A stretch of 64,000 nt of DNA from Brevibacillus fulvus (GCF_016908525.1 NZ_JAFBEB010000004.1:62001-126000), one strand, 5' to 3'; positions 50,883-60,815 are shown, counted from the first letter of the stretch. Notes: generated from the sequence alone by a model not told the origin. Numbers and translations are program-made.

Positions 50883-51524
50883 TTACAGCTCTGCCACAGT
50901 CTGTTTTTCTTCCAGGATATTGCGGATCTTCGTGGACAAAAGATCCAAGGCTACGCGATTGTAGCCCCCTTCCGGAACGATCACATCTGCGTACCGTTTG
51001 GTCGGTTCAATAAACTGCAGGTGCATCGGGCGCACGACAGACAAATACTGATTGACGACTGATTCCAGCGTTCGGCCGCGCTCTTCAATGTCCCGCTGAA
51101 TCCGGCGCACAATCCTGACGTCCGCATCGGTGTCGACAAATACTTTAATGTCCATCAGCTCGCGAATGCGCGGATCTTCCAAAATCAGCATGCCTTCCAA
51201 GATGACGACATCTTTCGGTTCAATGCGAATCCGCTCCGGTCGGCGATTATGCTGTTTAAAATCATAGATCGGTTTTTCAATCGGGCGCCGATTGAGCAGT
51301 TCCTGCAAATGAAACAGCAACAAGTCATTATCAAAAGCGAACGGGTGGTCATAATTGGTTCGCGCCCGTTCCTCCATGCTCAGATGACTTTGGTCTTTGT
51401 AATAGGAGTCCTGTTCAATCATGATCACACTGTCGTTTTGAAACTGGCGAAACAACTCTTTTGCTACAGTGGTTTTGCCGGAACCGCTTCCTCCGGCTAC
51501 CCCTATCAAGACGGGGTTACCCAT
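50883..51524 (-). CDS. udk: Uridine kinase
   Basis: Udk phosphorylates uridine and cytidine in pyrimidine salvage. The 213-residue protein starts with the P-loop GGSGSGKTT (G11-T19), followed by [27 protein letters not shown] and [10 protein letters not shown], and ends with a helical segment. It follows trmR in the conserved B. subtilis order trmR...udk...pbpI, although the yrrN-yrrO genes and greA of that region are absent. The start follows AGGAAGGAGAATTAC. Confidence 0.96.
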   Translation of the reverse strand: MGNPVLIGVAGGSGSGKTTVAKELFRQFQNDSVIMIEQDSYYKDQSHLSMEERARTNYDHPFAFDNDLLLFHLQELLNRRPIEKPIYDFKQHNRRPERIRIEPKDVVILEGMLILEDPRIRELMDIKVFVDTDADVRIVRRIQRDIEERGRTLESVVNQYLSVVRPMHLQFIEPTKRYADVIVPEGGYNRVALDLLSTKIRNILEEKQTVAEL

Positions 51525-51572
51525 GCTCGTAATTCTCCTTCCTGCGTCGTCAGACTCTGCTCTGTATAGTCG

Positions 51573-52205
51573 TTATCGTTTATAGCTGACGGCTAGGCCG
51601 TCTCCTACCGGCAGGATGGCCGTTTCCAGATCCGGCCGTTCCATCAAATGATGATTAAATCGGTCAATTTTTTCAACCAGCGGCCGCAGACGTTTGCTTG
51701 CTTCCTCCGGCGCCGCCACGAGGCCACGAAATAAAATGTTGTCACAAATAATCAGTCCGCCTGACCGTACTTTGGGCAGATACAGATCAAGAAAGGTGCG
51801 ATACTGTCCTTTGGCCGCATCAATAAACAGACAGTCAAATTCGTAGTGATCGGGCAAACCTTTGGTCGCATCGCCGCCAATCAGCTCGATTCGCTCCGAC
51901 AGACCAGCCAATTTGAAATTGTTTTGTGCCCGTTGAATCCGCTCTTCGTCTAATTCCATGGTCACAATCTTTGCATCAACCGCGGCTTCTGCCAACCAAA
52001 TCGTTGAATAGCCAATCGCTGTGCCCACTTCCAAAATCGCTTTTGGACGATGAAGCATGAGCAGCAAGCGAATCGTCTGGGCAGAGGGCAGTTGGATAAT
52101 CGGAATCCCTTCTGTCTCTGCTTCTTGTTCCAGTTGGGCTAGCAACGGGGAACGCGCTGACACCAGTTTAGTCACGTAATCTTCAATTGCTGGATTGGTA
52201 ATCAT
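51573..52205 (-). CDS. trmR: tRNA 5-hydroxyuridine methyltransferase (YrrM family)
   Basis: The 210-residue O-methyltransferase (type 3) has motif I EVGTAIGYSTIWLAEA (about 58-74), the acidic VTMELDEERIQRA and the metal-linked DCLFIDAAKGQY and ICDNILFRG segments. In B. subtilis YrrM (TrmR) methylates 5-hydroxyuridine at tRNA position 34 to 5-methoxyuridine. It is adjacent to mltG and udk as in B. subtilis. Confidence 0.92.
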   Translation of the reverse strand: MITNPAIEDYVTKLVSARSPLLAQLEQEAETEGIPIIQLPSAQTIRLLLMLHRPKAILEVGTAIGYSTIWLAEAAVDAKIVTMELDEERIQRAQNNFKLAGLSERIELIGGDATKGLPDHYEFDCLFIDAAKGQYRTFLDLYLPKVRSGGLIICDNILFRGLVAAPEEASKRLRPLVEKIDRFNHHLMERPDLETAILPVGDGLAVSYKR

Positions 52206-52264
52206 AGTTTCACCCCCGTCAACCGAACTATTATATCATATCTGCCATAGTTGGAAAGCTTGTC

Positions 52265-53338
52265 TTAGAAGTTTCCGCGACTTTTCGCGTCACGTGCCAG
52301 ATGCTCTTGATACGTCTTGGAAAAATAATGCTCCGAGGAACCGTCTTTTTTGGTAACGAAGAAAAAGTAATCATGGACAGCCGGGTTGACGACAGCCGCC
52401 AGCGAAGCTCTCCCCGGATTGGCGATCGGGCCGGGCGGCAGCCCTGGATGGATATAAGTATTATAAGGACTGTCGATTTTCAAATCGTCCAACGTGATTC
52501 GGTCGCGCTGTTTCCCCAACACGAACTGTACCGTGGCACAAGATTGCAAGAGCCAGCTCTCCCGCATCCGATTGAAAAACACTCCCGCGACAATGGGCCG
52601 TTCTCTGTCGCTGACCACTTCCCGCTCGACGATGGAGGCCAGGTTGACCGCGTCATCCAGCGACAGCTTTCTCTTGTTCAAAGTGTCCAGCCATTCCGGT
52701 TTTAATTCCTTTTCAAACTGCCCCAACAGCTTGGCCACCACTTCATGCGCGGTCGCCCCCTTTTTGAACTCGTACGTTTCCGGGAACAAATAACCTTCCA
52801 GGCGATACTTCCTGCCTTCTTTTTGGGGTATATCCGCTACAAAGGGGTACTCCGGAAATTTGCCTTCATTCACTTCCCGCAGAAAATCCTGCTTTTTCAC
52901 AATTCCCTTTTCTTCCAGAGAACGGGCGATCTGCTCCGTATTCCAGCCTTCCGGAATGGTAAACTTGACAGTTTCGACATACGTGTCGCCATTGGCCATT
53001 GCGGTCAACAGCTGATCGATCGTTTGGCCTGGATGAAATTGATAAGTCCCGGCTTGCAGTTTGTTGCCGCTTCCCTCAAAACGGGCATAATATGTAAAGA
53101 GCGTTTCGTTGCGAATCAATCCCGCTTGCTTCAGAATTGCGGCGATTTGCGGCACCGACGAACCGGACGGGATCGTCACTGTTTTGACTGTATCGCTCAG
53201 TGCAGTCGGCTGCAACTGAGAATCGACGTAATAGGCTGCTCCGGCAAACAGGACCAAAAGACAAACTACGGCCCCGGCGATCATCCACAAAAGGCGTCCG
53301 CGTCTCTTTTTCAGCGGATGTTCATTGAATACGTCCAC
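52265..53338 (-). CDS. mltG: Endolytic transglycosylase MltG
   Basis: MltG cuts nascent glycan strands at the membrane and limits their length. The 357-residue protein has one membrane anchor (about 15-40). A LysM-like helper domain and the YceG domain with the catalytic E near 234 (LASIVEREVV) follow, then the C-terminal PGLPPGPIANPG and the SGTSEHYFSKT-like end. I start at the GTG 53338: the predicted promoter lies just upstream, so earlier ATG 53374 would overlap the -10 box. AGAGGAGGAC lies upstream of the GTG. Confidence 0.93.
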   Translation of the reverse strand: MDVFNEHPLKKRRGRLLWMIAGAVVCLLVLFAGAAYYVDSQLQPTALSDTVKTVTIPSGSSVPQIAAILKQAGLIRNETLFTYYARFEGSGNKLQAGTYQFHPGQTIDQLLTAMANGDTYVETVKFTIPEGWNTEQIARSLEEKGIVKKQDFLREVNEGKFPEYPFVADIPQKEGRKYRLEGYLFPETYEFKKGATAHEVVAKLLGQFEKELKPEWLDTLNKRKLSLDDAVNLASIVEREVVSDRERPIVAGVFFNRMRESWLLQSCATVQFVLGKQRDRITLDDLKIDSPYNTYIHPGLPPGPIANPGRASLAAVVNPAVHDYFFFVTKKDGSSEHYFSKTYQEHLARDAKSRGNF

Positions 53339-53372
53339 GATTGAAAAGTCCTCCTCTTCCTGTATCGACAAC

Positions 53373-53401
53373 ATTATACCGAAGGCAGGCTTGACTGTCA
53401 C
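53373..53401 (-). promoter_or_regulatory. Sigma-A promoter of mltG
   Basis: GTGACA (53401-53396), 17 nt, consensus TATAAT (53378-53373) on the minus strand. It fixes the mltG start below 53373. Confidence 0.7.
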
Positions 53402-53455
53402 CTTTTGTCGCTTCGCTCTTCCTCATGATTCGCCAAAATTCTCCGTAACATTCCA

Positions 53456-53486
53456 TAAAAAAAGGTTGCCGATTGCTCGACAACCT
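53456..53486 (-). terminator. Terminator of yrzB
   Basis: AGGTTG...CAACCT stem followed by TTTTTTT on the minus strand. Confidence 0.9.
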
Positions 53487-53533
53487 GTGTACCCACCTGC
53501 TCTTGCACAGCAAGAAAAAGGAAATGACAACGA

Positions 53534-53827
53534 TTAAAGAGTGTCGTCCTTTTCCAGATCGCTGATCAAGGTTTCAAACGCCGCCTCCACTTGTTCCCAT
53601 TCGGCATCGTCCTCAATCGGCTGCAACATGTCAGCCCCTTCGTAGCGCAGGAAATGAACCTCGTACTCCTCTTCCTCTTCCTGATCGACCGGAACCAAAA
53701 CAAAATAGGTCCGATCTTCAATCTCAAAGATATACATAATACGGAAGTCGCGTGCAGCGTCATCATCTTCCTCAGTCAAAGCGATCACATCGCCCACTTC
53801 AAACTCATCCATCATCTCTTCGCTCAT
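53534..53827 (-). CDS. yrzB: DUF1292 protein YrzB
   Basis: The 97-residue, very acidic protein shows the DUF1292 pattern: DEFEVGDVIALTEEDDDAARDF, a YFVLVPV strand, and a Glu-rich C-terminus. It sits between ruvX and mltG as in B. subtilis (yrzB). The function is unknown. AGGTGATCCATAT precedes the ATG. Confidence 0.93.
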   Translation of the reverse strand: MSEEMMDEFEVGDVIALTEEDDDAARDFRIMYIFEIEDRTYFVLVPVDQEEEEEYEVHFLRYEGADMLQPIEDDAEWEQVEAAFETLISDLEKDDTL

Positions 53828-53834
53828 ATATGGA

Positions 53835-54248
53835 TCACCTCGCTTTTGCGTCTAGATACCCCTGAAGGATTAAAGTAGCGGCCATTTTATCAATGACCTT
53901 TTTACGTTTTTGCCGGCTGACATCGGCGGCAATCAACATTTTTTCAGCCGCCATTGTCGTCAGCCGTTCGTCCCATAATTCAACAGGCAATCCTGTCCGT
54001 TCTGCCAAAAACGAGGCAAATGACTGGGAGAGCTCCGCCCGCGGTCCGATTGTTCCGTTCATATTTTTCGGCAAGCCGACGACGATGCGTTCCACGCCAT
54101 AGTGAGCGATGATTTGCTGCAAGCGGCTCAAGTCTTTTTCCTTCGATTCTCGCCGAATCGTTTCCACTCCCTGAGCCGTCCAGCCCATCTCATCGCTCAC
54201 GGCGACGCCGATCGTCCGATCACCATAATCCAGGCCAAGTATGCGCAT
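53835..54248 (-). CDS. ruvX: Putative pre-16S rRNA nuclease / Holliday junction resolvase-like RuvX
   Basis: The 137-residue YqgF/RuvX protein has the RNase H-like start [16 protein letters not shown] with catalytic D7, the [14 protein letters not shown] loop and [12 protein letters not shown] with D/E in the second half. The family processes the 16S rRNA 5' end in E. coli. Its place between ireB and yrzB is the usual one. Confidence 0.95.
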   Translation of the reverse strand: MRILGLDYGDRTIGVAVSDEMGWTAQGVETIRRESKEKDLSRLQQIIAHYGVERIVVGLPKNMNGTIGPRAELSQSFASFLAERTGLPVELWDERLTTMAAEKMLIAADVSRQKRKKVIDKMAATLILQGYLDAKAR

Positions 54249-54265
54249 GTTTCAAACTCCTAGTA

Positions 54266-54529
54266 TCAGGAACGGTGTTGTGACAAATACACCTTCACCA
54301 ATTCTTCGATGATTTTATCCCGTTCGATTTTCCCAATCAGGCTGCGTGCATTGTTGTGGCGCGGGATAAAGGCAGGGTCGCCGGAAAGCAAATAGCCGAC
54401 AATCTGCGTAATCGGATTATATCCTTTTTCAAGCAGTGCATTGTACACCTCTTGCAGTGTCTCCCTGACTTCTTCCTCGTTTATTTCCTTGGGAACAGTG
54501 TATTTCATGGTATTGTCCATGGAATTCAT
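54266..54529 (-). CDS. ireB: IreB family regulatory phosphoprotein
   Basis: The 87-residue protein (YrzL in B. subtilis) has the family helix [22 protein letters not shown] and the block [28 protein letters not shown]. In Enterococcus IreB is a target of the IreK Ser/Thr kinase. The ATG at 54529 follows GAGGTG. It lies directly between alaS and ruvX. Confidence 0.95.
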   Translation of the reverse strand: MNSMDNTMKYTVPKEINEEEVRETLQEVYNALLEKGYNPITQIVGYLLSGDPAFIPRHNNARSLIGKIERDKIIEELVKVYLSQHRS

Positions 54530-54654
54530 CACAAACACCTCGATTCAGACGGAGATTGGTTCTCTCCAAAATATTTCCTTTATCAAGTTATTCGCGCAAA
54601 CCGCTGTCGAATCCTTGTTTCGGAAGATATATTTTTTGACAAACTCTCTCCTGT

Positions 54655-57303
54655 TTATTTGCTGACCGCCTGGCTTTGAATCAACTCAACCACGTAGTTC
54701 AGCGCTTCGTTCAGTTTGCCCGGCTCTTTGCCGCCTGCTTGGGCCATGTCCGGGCGACCGCCGCCGCCACCGCCGCAACGGGCAGCCACTTCTTTAATGA
54801 TCTTGCCGGCATGGAATCCTTGATCCATCAGATCTTTGGTTACGCCTGCAACCAGATTGACTTTGTCGTCTTCAGCAGATCCCAGCACGACTACGGCAGA
54901 TCCCAGTTTATTTTTCAATTCATCGACCATCGTTCGCAAGTTGTCCATGTCGGTCGCGGAGACGCGTGCGGCAAGCAACTGGACTCCATTCACCTGTTTC
55001 ACCTGTTCCGTCAAGGAAGCCGCTTCAATATTGCCCAGTTTGGCGCGGAGCGATTCATTTTCGCGTTGGACCTCTTTGAGCTGTTGCAGCAATGCCTCCA
55101 CTCTTGCAGGCACTTCCGGCAGCAGCGGCGATTTGATCGTTTGCGCAACATCACGCAGTGTAACCAACTGCTGGTTCAGATACTCATAAGCACCGCGTCC
55201 TGTTACCGCCTCAATCCGGCGTGTTCCGGCGCCAATTCCGCTTTCGCTGACGATTTTGAACAAACCGATTTCCGCGGTGTTGCCAACGTGACAGCCGCCG
55301 CACAATTCCAGGCTGTAATCGCCAACTTGCACCACGCGGACGATATCTCCATATTTTTCGCCAAAGAGTGCCATCGCGCCCATTGCTTTCGCTTCCGCAA
55401 TCGGTTTGTGCGTAATGTTGACGGCCAGATTTGCCCATACTTTTTGGTTGACGATCGATTCAATTCGCTCCAGCTCTTCCGCACTGATCGAGCTGATATG
55501 GGTAAAGTCAAAGCGCAAACGCTCCGGCGCAACCAATGACCCCGCCTGGTTTACATGAGTGCCGAGCACATCTTTCAAAGCTTGATGCAGCAAATGAGTT
55601 GCCGTATGGTTTTTGGTAATATCCAGGCGAGCTTCCCGGTTTACTTCGGCCGTGATCTCATCGGCGACATGCAAAGTACCGGCTTCGACCACAACGGTGT
55701 GCACATTTTGGCCTTTTGGCCCTTTTTGCACATCGGTAACACGCGCTTTAACGAGATCGGAGCTGATCGTTCCCTCGTCGTTGACTTGCCCGCCGCTTTC
55801 CGCATAAAATGGCGTTCTCTCCAGCACAACCTGCGCGGTTTGCCCTTCTTCCGCTGCGTTCACCAATTCGTTGTTGACAATGATAGCGGCAACTTTGGTT
55901 TTCACTACCAATTCATTATACCCAACAAATTCGCTGTTAACCGTCAACTCGCTCAATGCGCCGCCTTGTGTCTGCATGCTGTCGACATCCTGGCGGGCAG
56001 CGCGGGCCCGTTCACGCTGTTCCTCCATCGCTTGTTCAAAGCCGTCCCGATCGACCGTCAAGCCTTGTTCTTGGGCAAAGTCTTCGGTCAAATCAACAGG
56101 GAAACCATAGGTGTCATACAGCCGGAACAGTTCCTGACCGGAGAGGACGGTTTTTCCGGCTTCCTTGGCTGCTTTCACCATATCGCCCAAAATGGCCAAG
56201 CCTTCATTCAGCGTTTCATGGAAACGTTCTTCTTCCGCCCGGATCACTTTTTCAATAAATTCCCGTCTTTCCACGACTTCCGGATAAAACTCGCCCATCA
56301 TCCGGCCGACGGTTTCCGTAAGCGAGAACAGGAACGGCTTCTCCACGCCGAGTTTTTTGCCCATGCGCACAGCACGCCGCAGCAAACGGCGAATGACGTA
56401 ACCGCGTCCTTCATTGGAAGGCAAGGCCCCGTCGCCAATCGCAAACACGACTGTCCGCACGTGGTCGGCGATCACTTTCAACGCGACATCTGTTTCCTCG
56501 TCCGCTTTGTAGGCAACGCCGGAAATACGGCTTGTCTCCTCAATCAACGGAAAGAGCAAGTCGGTTTCAAAGTTGTTGTCCACTTCTTGCAGGATGGACG
56601 CCATCCGTTCCAGGCCCATCCCGGTATCGATATTTTTCTTCGGCAATGGTGTATATGTGCCGTCGGGATTATGATTGAACTGGGAAAATACGAGGTTCCA
56701 TACTTCCAGATAGCGCTCATTTTCACCGCCCGGATACAGTTCGGGGTCATTTGGATCATTGCCAAACGCTTCGCCGCGGTCATAGAAAATTTCTGTATTC
56801 GGTCCGCTCGGGCCTTCGCCGATGTCCCAGAAGTTGCCTTCAAGACGAATGATGCGCTCTTCCGGAATGCCAATTTTCTTATGCCACAGTTCAAAAGCTT
56901 CCTCATCTTCGGGATGAATGGTCACCGACAGCTTGTCTGGATCAAAGCCGATCCATTCCGGACTGGTCAAAAATTCCCATGCCCAGGTGATCGCTTCTTC
57001 CTTGAAGTAATCTCCGATGGAAAAGTTGCCCAACATCTCGAAAAACGTATGGTGACGGGCGGTTTTCCCGACGTTTTCGATATCGTTCGTCCGGATGGAC
57101 TTTTGCGAGTTGGTGATTCGCGGATTGTCCGGAATAATTCGGCCGTCAAAATATTTTTTGAGCGTGGCCACCCCGCTGTTGATCCACAGCAAAGAAGGAT
57201 CATCAACCGGAATCAGCGAAGCGCTCGGTTCAATCCGGTGCCCTTTGCTGACAAAGAAATCAAGAAACATTTTGCGAAGCTGGTTTCCCGTTAACTTCTT
57301 CAT
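54655..57303 (-). CDS. alaS: Alanine--tRNA ligase
   Basis: AlaRS charges tRNA-Ala. The 882-residue protein has the class II catalytic domain ([40 protein letters not shown]), the tRNA recognition and editing domains ([13 protein letters not shown], then [11 protein letters not shown]) and the C-Ala domain ending [17 protein letters not shown]. The ATG at 57303 follows CAGGAGGATG and fits the normal AlaS length. A T-box leader precedes it. The order alaS-ireB-ruvX-yrzB-mltG is that of B. subtilis. Confidence 0.97.
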   Translation of the reverse strand: MKKLTGNQLRKMFLDFFVSKGHRIEPSASLIPVDDPSLLWINSGVATLKKYFDGRIIPDNPRITNSQKSIRTNDIENVGKTARHHTFFEMLGNFSIGDYFKEEAITWAWEFLTSPEWIGFDPDKLSVTIHPEDEEAFELWHKKIGIPEERIIRLEGNFWDIGEGPSGPNTEIFYDRGEAFGNDPNDPELYPGGENERYLEVWNLVFSQFNHNPDGTYTPLPKKNIDTGMGLERMASILQEVDNNFETDLLFPLIEETSRISGVAYKADEETDVALKVIADHVRTVVFAIGDGALPSNEGRGYVIRRLLRRAVRMGKKLGVEKPFLFSLTETVGRMMGEFYPEVVERREFIEKVIRAEEERFHETLNEGLAILGDMVKAAKEAGKTVLSGQELFRLYDTYGFPVDLTEDFAQEQGLTVDRDGFEQAMEEQRERARAARQDVDSMQTQGGALSELTVNSEFVGYNELVVKTKVAAIIVNNELVNAAEEGQTAQVVLERTPFYAESGGQVNDEGTISSDLVKARVTDVQKGPKGQNVHTVVVEAGTLHVADEITAEVNREARLDITKNHTATHLLHQALKDVLGTHVNQAGSLVAPERLRFDFTHISSISAEELERIESIVNQKVWANLAVNITHKPIAEAKAMGAMALFGEKYGDIVRVVQVGDYSLELCGGCHVGNTAEIGLFKIVSESGIGAGTRRIEAVTGRGAYEYLNQQLVTLRDVAQTIKSPLLPEVPARVEALLQQLKEVQRENESLRAKLGNIEAASLTEQVKQVNGVQLLAARVSATDMDNLRTMVDELKNKLGSAVVVLGSAEDDKVNLVAGVTKDLMDQGFHAGKIIKEVAARCGGGGGGRPDMAQAGGKEPGKLNEALNYVVELIQSQAVSK

Positions 57304-57362
57304 AACTAACATCCTCCTGAATATTTTTGATGATCGACAGCATGTCTGAAGCCCAGATAACA

Positions 57363-57640
57363 GAAAAAAAGCCCTCATCCCCTCAGGGACGAGAACTTGG
57401 ATTCTCGCGGTACCACCCTGCTTACAGACACCCGTTTTCCCATAGTGTCTGTCGCTTTATAAAAGACAGATAACGGTGTCCAGCCGCCGGTTTTTACCTG
57501 GTCTTGGGAATAGCCTTCAGTTACTCTTCTTCTGAAAACCCTCTCAACCAAGGGGCTTCCTCTCTGTAGAAGGGCTTTAACCTACTCGTTCCTTCATCGA
57601 TCCGTATTGGTTCACTTCCCGTATTATATGATTAGCGGAC
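57363..57640 (-). promoter_or_regulatory. T-box riboswitch of alaS
   Basis: The leader on the minus strand contains stem I, with the specifier codon GCT (57514-57512; AGTAACTGAAGGCTA context), then the T-box core AGGGTGGTACCGCG (57419-57406). A terminator follows, with a GTCCC...GGGAC-type stem and a T7 run near 57363. Uncharged tRNA-Ala would stabilise the antiterminator and allow alaS transcription. The 345-base gap 57304-57648 is filled mainly by this leader. Confidence 0.93.
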
Positions 57641-57648
57641 AGGGACTG

Positions 57649-58713
57649 TCAACTTTCATGTAATAACAAAGCGATCCGCCCGATCACCACTTTCAGCACA
57701 GCCAAAACAGGCACGGCGACGATCATGCCGACGATGCCTCCCAACGTTTCACCGACCAGCAACGCCATAATGATCAGCAGCGGATGCAGATGCAAGGAAC
57801 GTCCGACGATGTTAGGCGAAAGCACGTTTCCTTCCAGCATTTGCACCACCACATTGACACAGAGAACGAGCAAGACCATTTTGGTGGAAATAGTCAAGGC
57901 GACAACGACAGCCGGAGCAGCGCCAATGATCGGTCCAACGTACGGAATCACGTTGGTCAAACAGACAAAGGAAGCGAGCACGAACGAATACGGCATGCCG
58001 ATCAGCCAATACCCCAGATAGGCGCATAGTCCGACGATCAGGGCAACGATCATTTGCCCGTGTATGTATTTGCCGAGTGATTCATTGACATCGCGCAAAA
58101 CGGACAAGGTTTGTTTGCGATAGGCAGCAGGAATGATCATCAATCCTGCCTGATTGATCGCTTTCATATCTTTCAGCAGATAAAAGGCAATAAACGGAAC
58201 AACGGCATAAGCCAATAGCTTGCCCAGTGTATGGCGCATATTGTTGATCATTTGGGCAATCGTATTGGACAAGCGGTCATGGGATTGGATAATCACCCTG
58301 TCTACACCGTTGGAAATGCTGTCTGGCAAAAAATATTTTTGATTCTCCCACTCTCTCATCCAGGATTCATACCATTGCATCACCCGCGGCAAATCGTCGG
58401 AAAGCTCTATTAACTGTCGGGTAAAAATCGGAATGGCATTTAACAGGGCAACGGCAACGATCAGCACAAATGAAACATAGATCAGCAGGACGGCCACCAA
58501 GCGGGGAACACGCCTTTTTTCCAATGCAGTGACAATCGGGTGCAAAAGATAAGCAATGACCAAGCCGACCAAAAACGGAAGCAAAATCTCTTGTAAAAAC
58601 TCAAAAAACGAGCGAATTAACGGTTTCAGCCACCATAAAAGATTGATGATAACCAACAGTAAAATCAGATTGACCGCAAAATGAAAAAACCGGGTTCGGC
58701 GGATTTCGTTCAT
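57649..58713 (-). CDS. AI-2E family permease (YrrI-like)
   Basis: The 354-residue protein has seven or eight membrane segments and the AI-2E family regions LPFLVGLVIAYLLHPIVTALEKRR, the SLGKYIHGQMIVALIVG segment and the VIPYVGPIIGAAPAVVVAL segment. Relatives include E. coli TqsA and B. subtilis YrrI. A transport role is predicted but the substrate is unknown. It lies just upstream of alaS, as yrrI does in B. subtilis. The T-box leader stands between, so it is not one simple operon. Confidence 0.92.
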   Translation of the reverse strand: MNEIRRTRFFHFAVNLILLLVIINLLWWLKPLIRSFFEFLQEILLPFLVGLVIAYLLHPIVTALEKRRVPRLVAVLLIYVSFVLIVAVALLNAIPIFTRQLIELSDDLPRVMQWYESWMREWENQKYFLPDSISNGVDRVIIQSHDRLSNTIAQMINNMRHTLGKLLAYAVVPFIAFYLLKDMKAINQAGLMIIPAAYRKQTLSVLRDVNESLGKYIHGQMIVALIVGLCAYLGYWLIGMPYSFVLASFVCLTNVIPYVGPIIGAAPAVVVALTISTKMVLLVLCVNVVVQMLEGNVLSPNIVGRSLHLHPLLIIMALLVGETLGGIVGMIVAVPVLAVLKVVIGRIALLLHES

Positions 58714-58784
58714 CGGACGTGATCCCCCCCAGAATTGATTCCTGATGCTTAGGATGAGCGTCCGGAAATTAAATCATGTATGTA

Positions 58785-58813
58785 TTGACCGATTGGCCGA
58801 TTTGTTTTATTAT
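58785..58813 (+). promoter_or_regulatory. Sigma-A promoter of the riboswitch-controlled terC-like gene
   Basis: TTGACC (58785-58790), 17 nt, TATTAT (58808-58813), directly ahead of the manganese riboswitch. Confidence 0.7.
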
Positions 58814-58835
58814 AGGAATAAGCAAAAGTGAATAT

Positions 58836-58954
58836 CCCAAAGGGGAGTAGCTGAAACAGCAAAGTCGTCATTACGGGATTGATGTCCCCGGCTTTGTTGG
58901 CAACATTCCGTTGTAAGCAAGACCTTTGCCATCGTTTGGTGAAGGTCTTTTCTT
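58836..58954 (+). promoter_or_regulatory. yybP-ykoY (manganese) riboswitch with its terminator
   Basis: The leader has AAAGGGGAGTAGCTG, then AAAGTCGTC, then CCCCGGCTTTGTTGGCAAC, then AAGCAAGACC, which match the yybP-ykoY consensus. A terminator hairpin follows, with AAGACCTTTGCC pairing to TTTGGTGAAGGTCTTTTC (58919-58954). High Mn(II) would stabilise the aptamer and permit transcription of the TerC-family Mn exporter gene. A second terminator stands directly behind. Confidence 0.92.
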
Positions 58955-58958
58955 GTCT

Positions 58959-59000
58959 AAAAAACGACCTTCGCCAGACCGGCGAGGTCGTTTTTCTTTT
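58959..59000 (+). terminator. Second terminator after the manganese riboswitch
   Basis: AAAACGACCTTCGCC pairs with GGCGAGGTCGTTTTT, ending in a T run, between the riboswitch terminator and the terC-like start. A tandem terminator of this kind is unusual; it may be a leftover end of another unit or a second control layer. Confidence 0.8.
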
Positions 59001-59035
59001 TCAGCCACGCTCCCCAGAAAAAAGGAGGTTGTACC

Positions 59036-59773
59036 ATGGACTTTTTGTTTGATCCCACATTTTGGTCCGGTTTGCTGGCAATTATCTTGATTGATCTTGT
59101 GCTCGCCGGCGATAACGCCATCGTCATCGGCATGGCTGCCCGCAATTTGCCAAAACATCAGCAAAAACAGGCGATTGTCTGGGGGACTGTCGGCGCGATC
59201 GCCATCCGCGCGATTATGACAATCCTTGTCGTCTGGTTACTGAATATCCCGGTTTTGCACTTGGTCGGCGGACTGCTGCTGATCTGGATTGCCTACAAGC
59301 TGCTGGCTGATCACAAAGAGCACGATACGGTGCAAGCCGGCAGCAGCCTTGCAGCTGCCATCCGTACAATTATTATCGCCGATGCGGTGATGGGCATGGA
59401 CAACGTCATCGCCGTTGCCGGTGCCTCCCACGGCAGTTTTCTGCTGGTCATCCTTGGACTTTTGGTCAGTGTCCCGGTGATGGTTTGGGGAAGCACGATG
59501 ATCCTGAAAGCGATCGAGCGCTATCCGTCGATTATTTATGTTGGTGCAGCCGTCCTTGCTTACACCGCGGGCAGCATGATCACCACAGAACATTTGATCA
59601 GCGGTTTCTTCACGGCGTACCCGGCACTGAAATGGCTCCTGATCGTTCTCATCGTCGCGGGTGTATTGCTGGCCGGAAGAAGAAAGAAACAGCAGCTTGA
59701 ACAACTCCATCGGCAAACAGAAGCGGCCGAAAGGGAGCAGGAACAACCCGCCTCGATTGCGGAACAGGCATAA
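59036..59773 (+). CDS. TerC family membrane protein, probable manganese exporter
   Basis: The 245-residue protein has about seven membrane segments and the TerC/YjbE signatures IDLVLAGDNAIVIGMAARNLP, the internal repeat IADAVMGMDNVIAVAGA and WIAYKLLADHKEH. In Bacilli TerC proteins (MeeF/MeeY, YjbE) export manganese, and the Mn riboswitch upstream supports the same here. AAAAGGAGGTTG precedes the ATG. The C-terminus has a long charged tail (RRKKQQLEQLHR...). Confidence 0.9.
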   Translation: MDFLFDPTFWSGLLAIILIDLVLAGDNAIVIGMAARNLPKHQQKQAIVWGTVGAIAIRAIMTILVVWLLNIPVLHLVGGLLLIWIAYKLLADHKEHDTVQAGSSLAAAIRTIIIADAVMGMDNVIAVAGASHGSFLLVILGLLVSVPVMVWGSTMILKAIERYPSIIYVGAAVLAYTAGSMITTEHLISGFFTAYPALKWLLIVLIVAGVLLAGRRKKQQLEQLHRQTEAAEREQEQPASIAEQA

Positions 59774-59797
59774 ACTTCATCGATTCAAAAACTGCGC

Positions 59798-59842
59798 AAC
59801 GGCAGATTCGGACAAACAAAGTTCGAACCTGCCGTTGTTGCT
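59798..59842. terminator. Terminator between terC-like and DinB-fold genes
   Basis: AACGGCAG-type arm pairs with CTGCCGTT, flanked by TTCG/CGAA pairs and a T-rich 3' side. It lies between convergent genes. Confidence 0.75.
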
Positions 59843-59862
59843 TTCGCAAAGCTCCAGTCGGT

Positions 59863-60333
59863 TTACGAACGAGCATGGCAGATTTGCCGTATTTGCCCAA
59901 AATGATGCTCGTCATGTTCCGCCAAACTCGAAAAGTAAGAAAAAAGCGATAATTCCGTTTGGCCGATCCGAAAAGTCTGTGTCCACAACTCGTCCTCCAG
60001 CTGCTCGATGGCGGTTATCAATTTTCTGCGCCCTGCCACAAATTCGCTGATCGTGTCTTCCTTCGTCCTTTTCCTGCTGATCGCTGCCGCTTGCTGATTG
60101 ATGTCTTCCGCATTCGGTCCCTTGGGCAACGGTGCATTTTTGAACAAGTACGGGAGTCGCTGTGAAACCACAAATTCGTCCCAAGGATGCAAATGCCCGA
60201 TGATTTCGGCAATGGTCCATTTGCCCTCGGCAATTGGCGTTCTCCATTGTTCCTCTGTCAAAACGCGCAACCCGCTTGCCCATGCAATTGACTGTTCATA
60301 GTGTTCCAATATTTTTCGCTTTTGTTCGCTCAA
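59863..60333 (-). CDS. DinB/YfiT-superfamily protein
   Basis: The protein of about 156 residues has the DinB_2 four-helix bundle with the triad-like histidines near GKWTIAEIIGHLHPWDEF (His at about 48-50), and AEHDEHHFGQIRQI near the C-terminus. Such proteins bind a metal ion; members include bacillithiol transferases (BstA/YfiT type) and damage-inducible DinB proteins. The start may be TTG 60333 (AAGGAG at nine bases), 60339 or 60342. Confidence 0.83.
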   Translation of the reverse strand: MSEQKRKILEHYEQSIAWASGLRVLTEEQWRTPIAEGKWTIAEIIGHLHPWDEFVVSQRLPYLFKNAPLPKGPNAEDINQQAAAISRKRTKEDTISEFVAGRRKLITAIEQLEDELWTQTFRIGQTELSLFSYFSSLAEHDEHHFGQIRQICHARS

Positions 60334-60409
60334 AGCCAACAACTCCTTCCTGATCTGCTCGTCATGAAAAAAGGCGGCTTTCGCAAGCCACCCTATATCA
60401 CATCGTTAT

Positions 60410-60595
60410 TTAACGAGCACGCACGGTTTGTCTAATCGCCGACACTGCGACCCGTGACAAATTTCTGCCCATCATGGGTAACCGGTTCAGTCCAAACGCC
60501 ATCAAACGGTTGCGCCGTTTGCGATTCATCATGTATCCAACCGCAGCAACAACGCCACCAGCCAGCATCATGCGCATCAAGCTGCGACCAACCAT
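60410..60595 (-). CDS. Small basic membrane protein
   Basis: The 61-residue product has a membrane segment (about 6-20, LMRMMLAGGVVAAVGYMM) and a very basic tail (RKRRNRLMAFGLNR...). GCGGGGGTGC precedes the ATG. It resembles short proteins of the yrzQ type found in this neighbourhood in Bacillus, but I could not verify that. Function unknown. Confidence 0.6.
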   Translation of the reverse strand: MVGRSLMRMMLAGGVVAAVGYMMNRKRRNRLMAFGLNRLPMMGRNLSRVAVSAIRQTVRAR

Positions 60596-60614
60596 TCTTG
60601 CACCCCCGCATCTC

Positions 60615-60815
60615 TTATAGTTGGATCGAAACGGTTTGCTCCTCCAGGAACAGATCGTTGAGCGATTGCAGAGATCCATCTTCCTCGACTTGATACACCG
60701 AAGAAATTTGATCGCCGGCTACACTCATTTCAATAAAACAATTCCAGCAATAGTACTGGTTGGTTCCAATCTTCCCAATGTCCTTTGAGCTACAATTCGG
60801 GCAAATAACACGCAT
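60615..60815 (-). CDS. Small zinc-ribbon protein
   Basis: The 66-residue protein has two CxxC knuckles (C5-P-N-C8 and C23-W-N-C26), forming a zinc ribbon, and an acidic C-terminal tail. AAGGAGGAGAAGG precedes the ATG. Such small zinc-ribbon proteins recur beside yrrD in Bacilli. No role is established. Confidence 0.75.
   Translation of the reverse strand: MRVICPNCSSKDIGKIGTNQYYCWNCFIEMSVAGDQISSVYQVEEDGSLQSLNDLFLEEQTVSIQL

Noticed and set aside
55555-57294. 579-residue open frame antisense to alaS
   Set aside because: It mirrors the codon pattern of alaS, has no ribosome binding site and matches no family.
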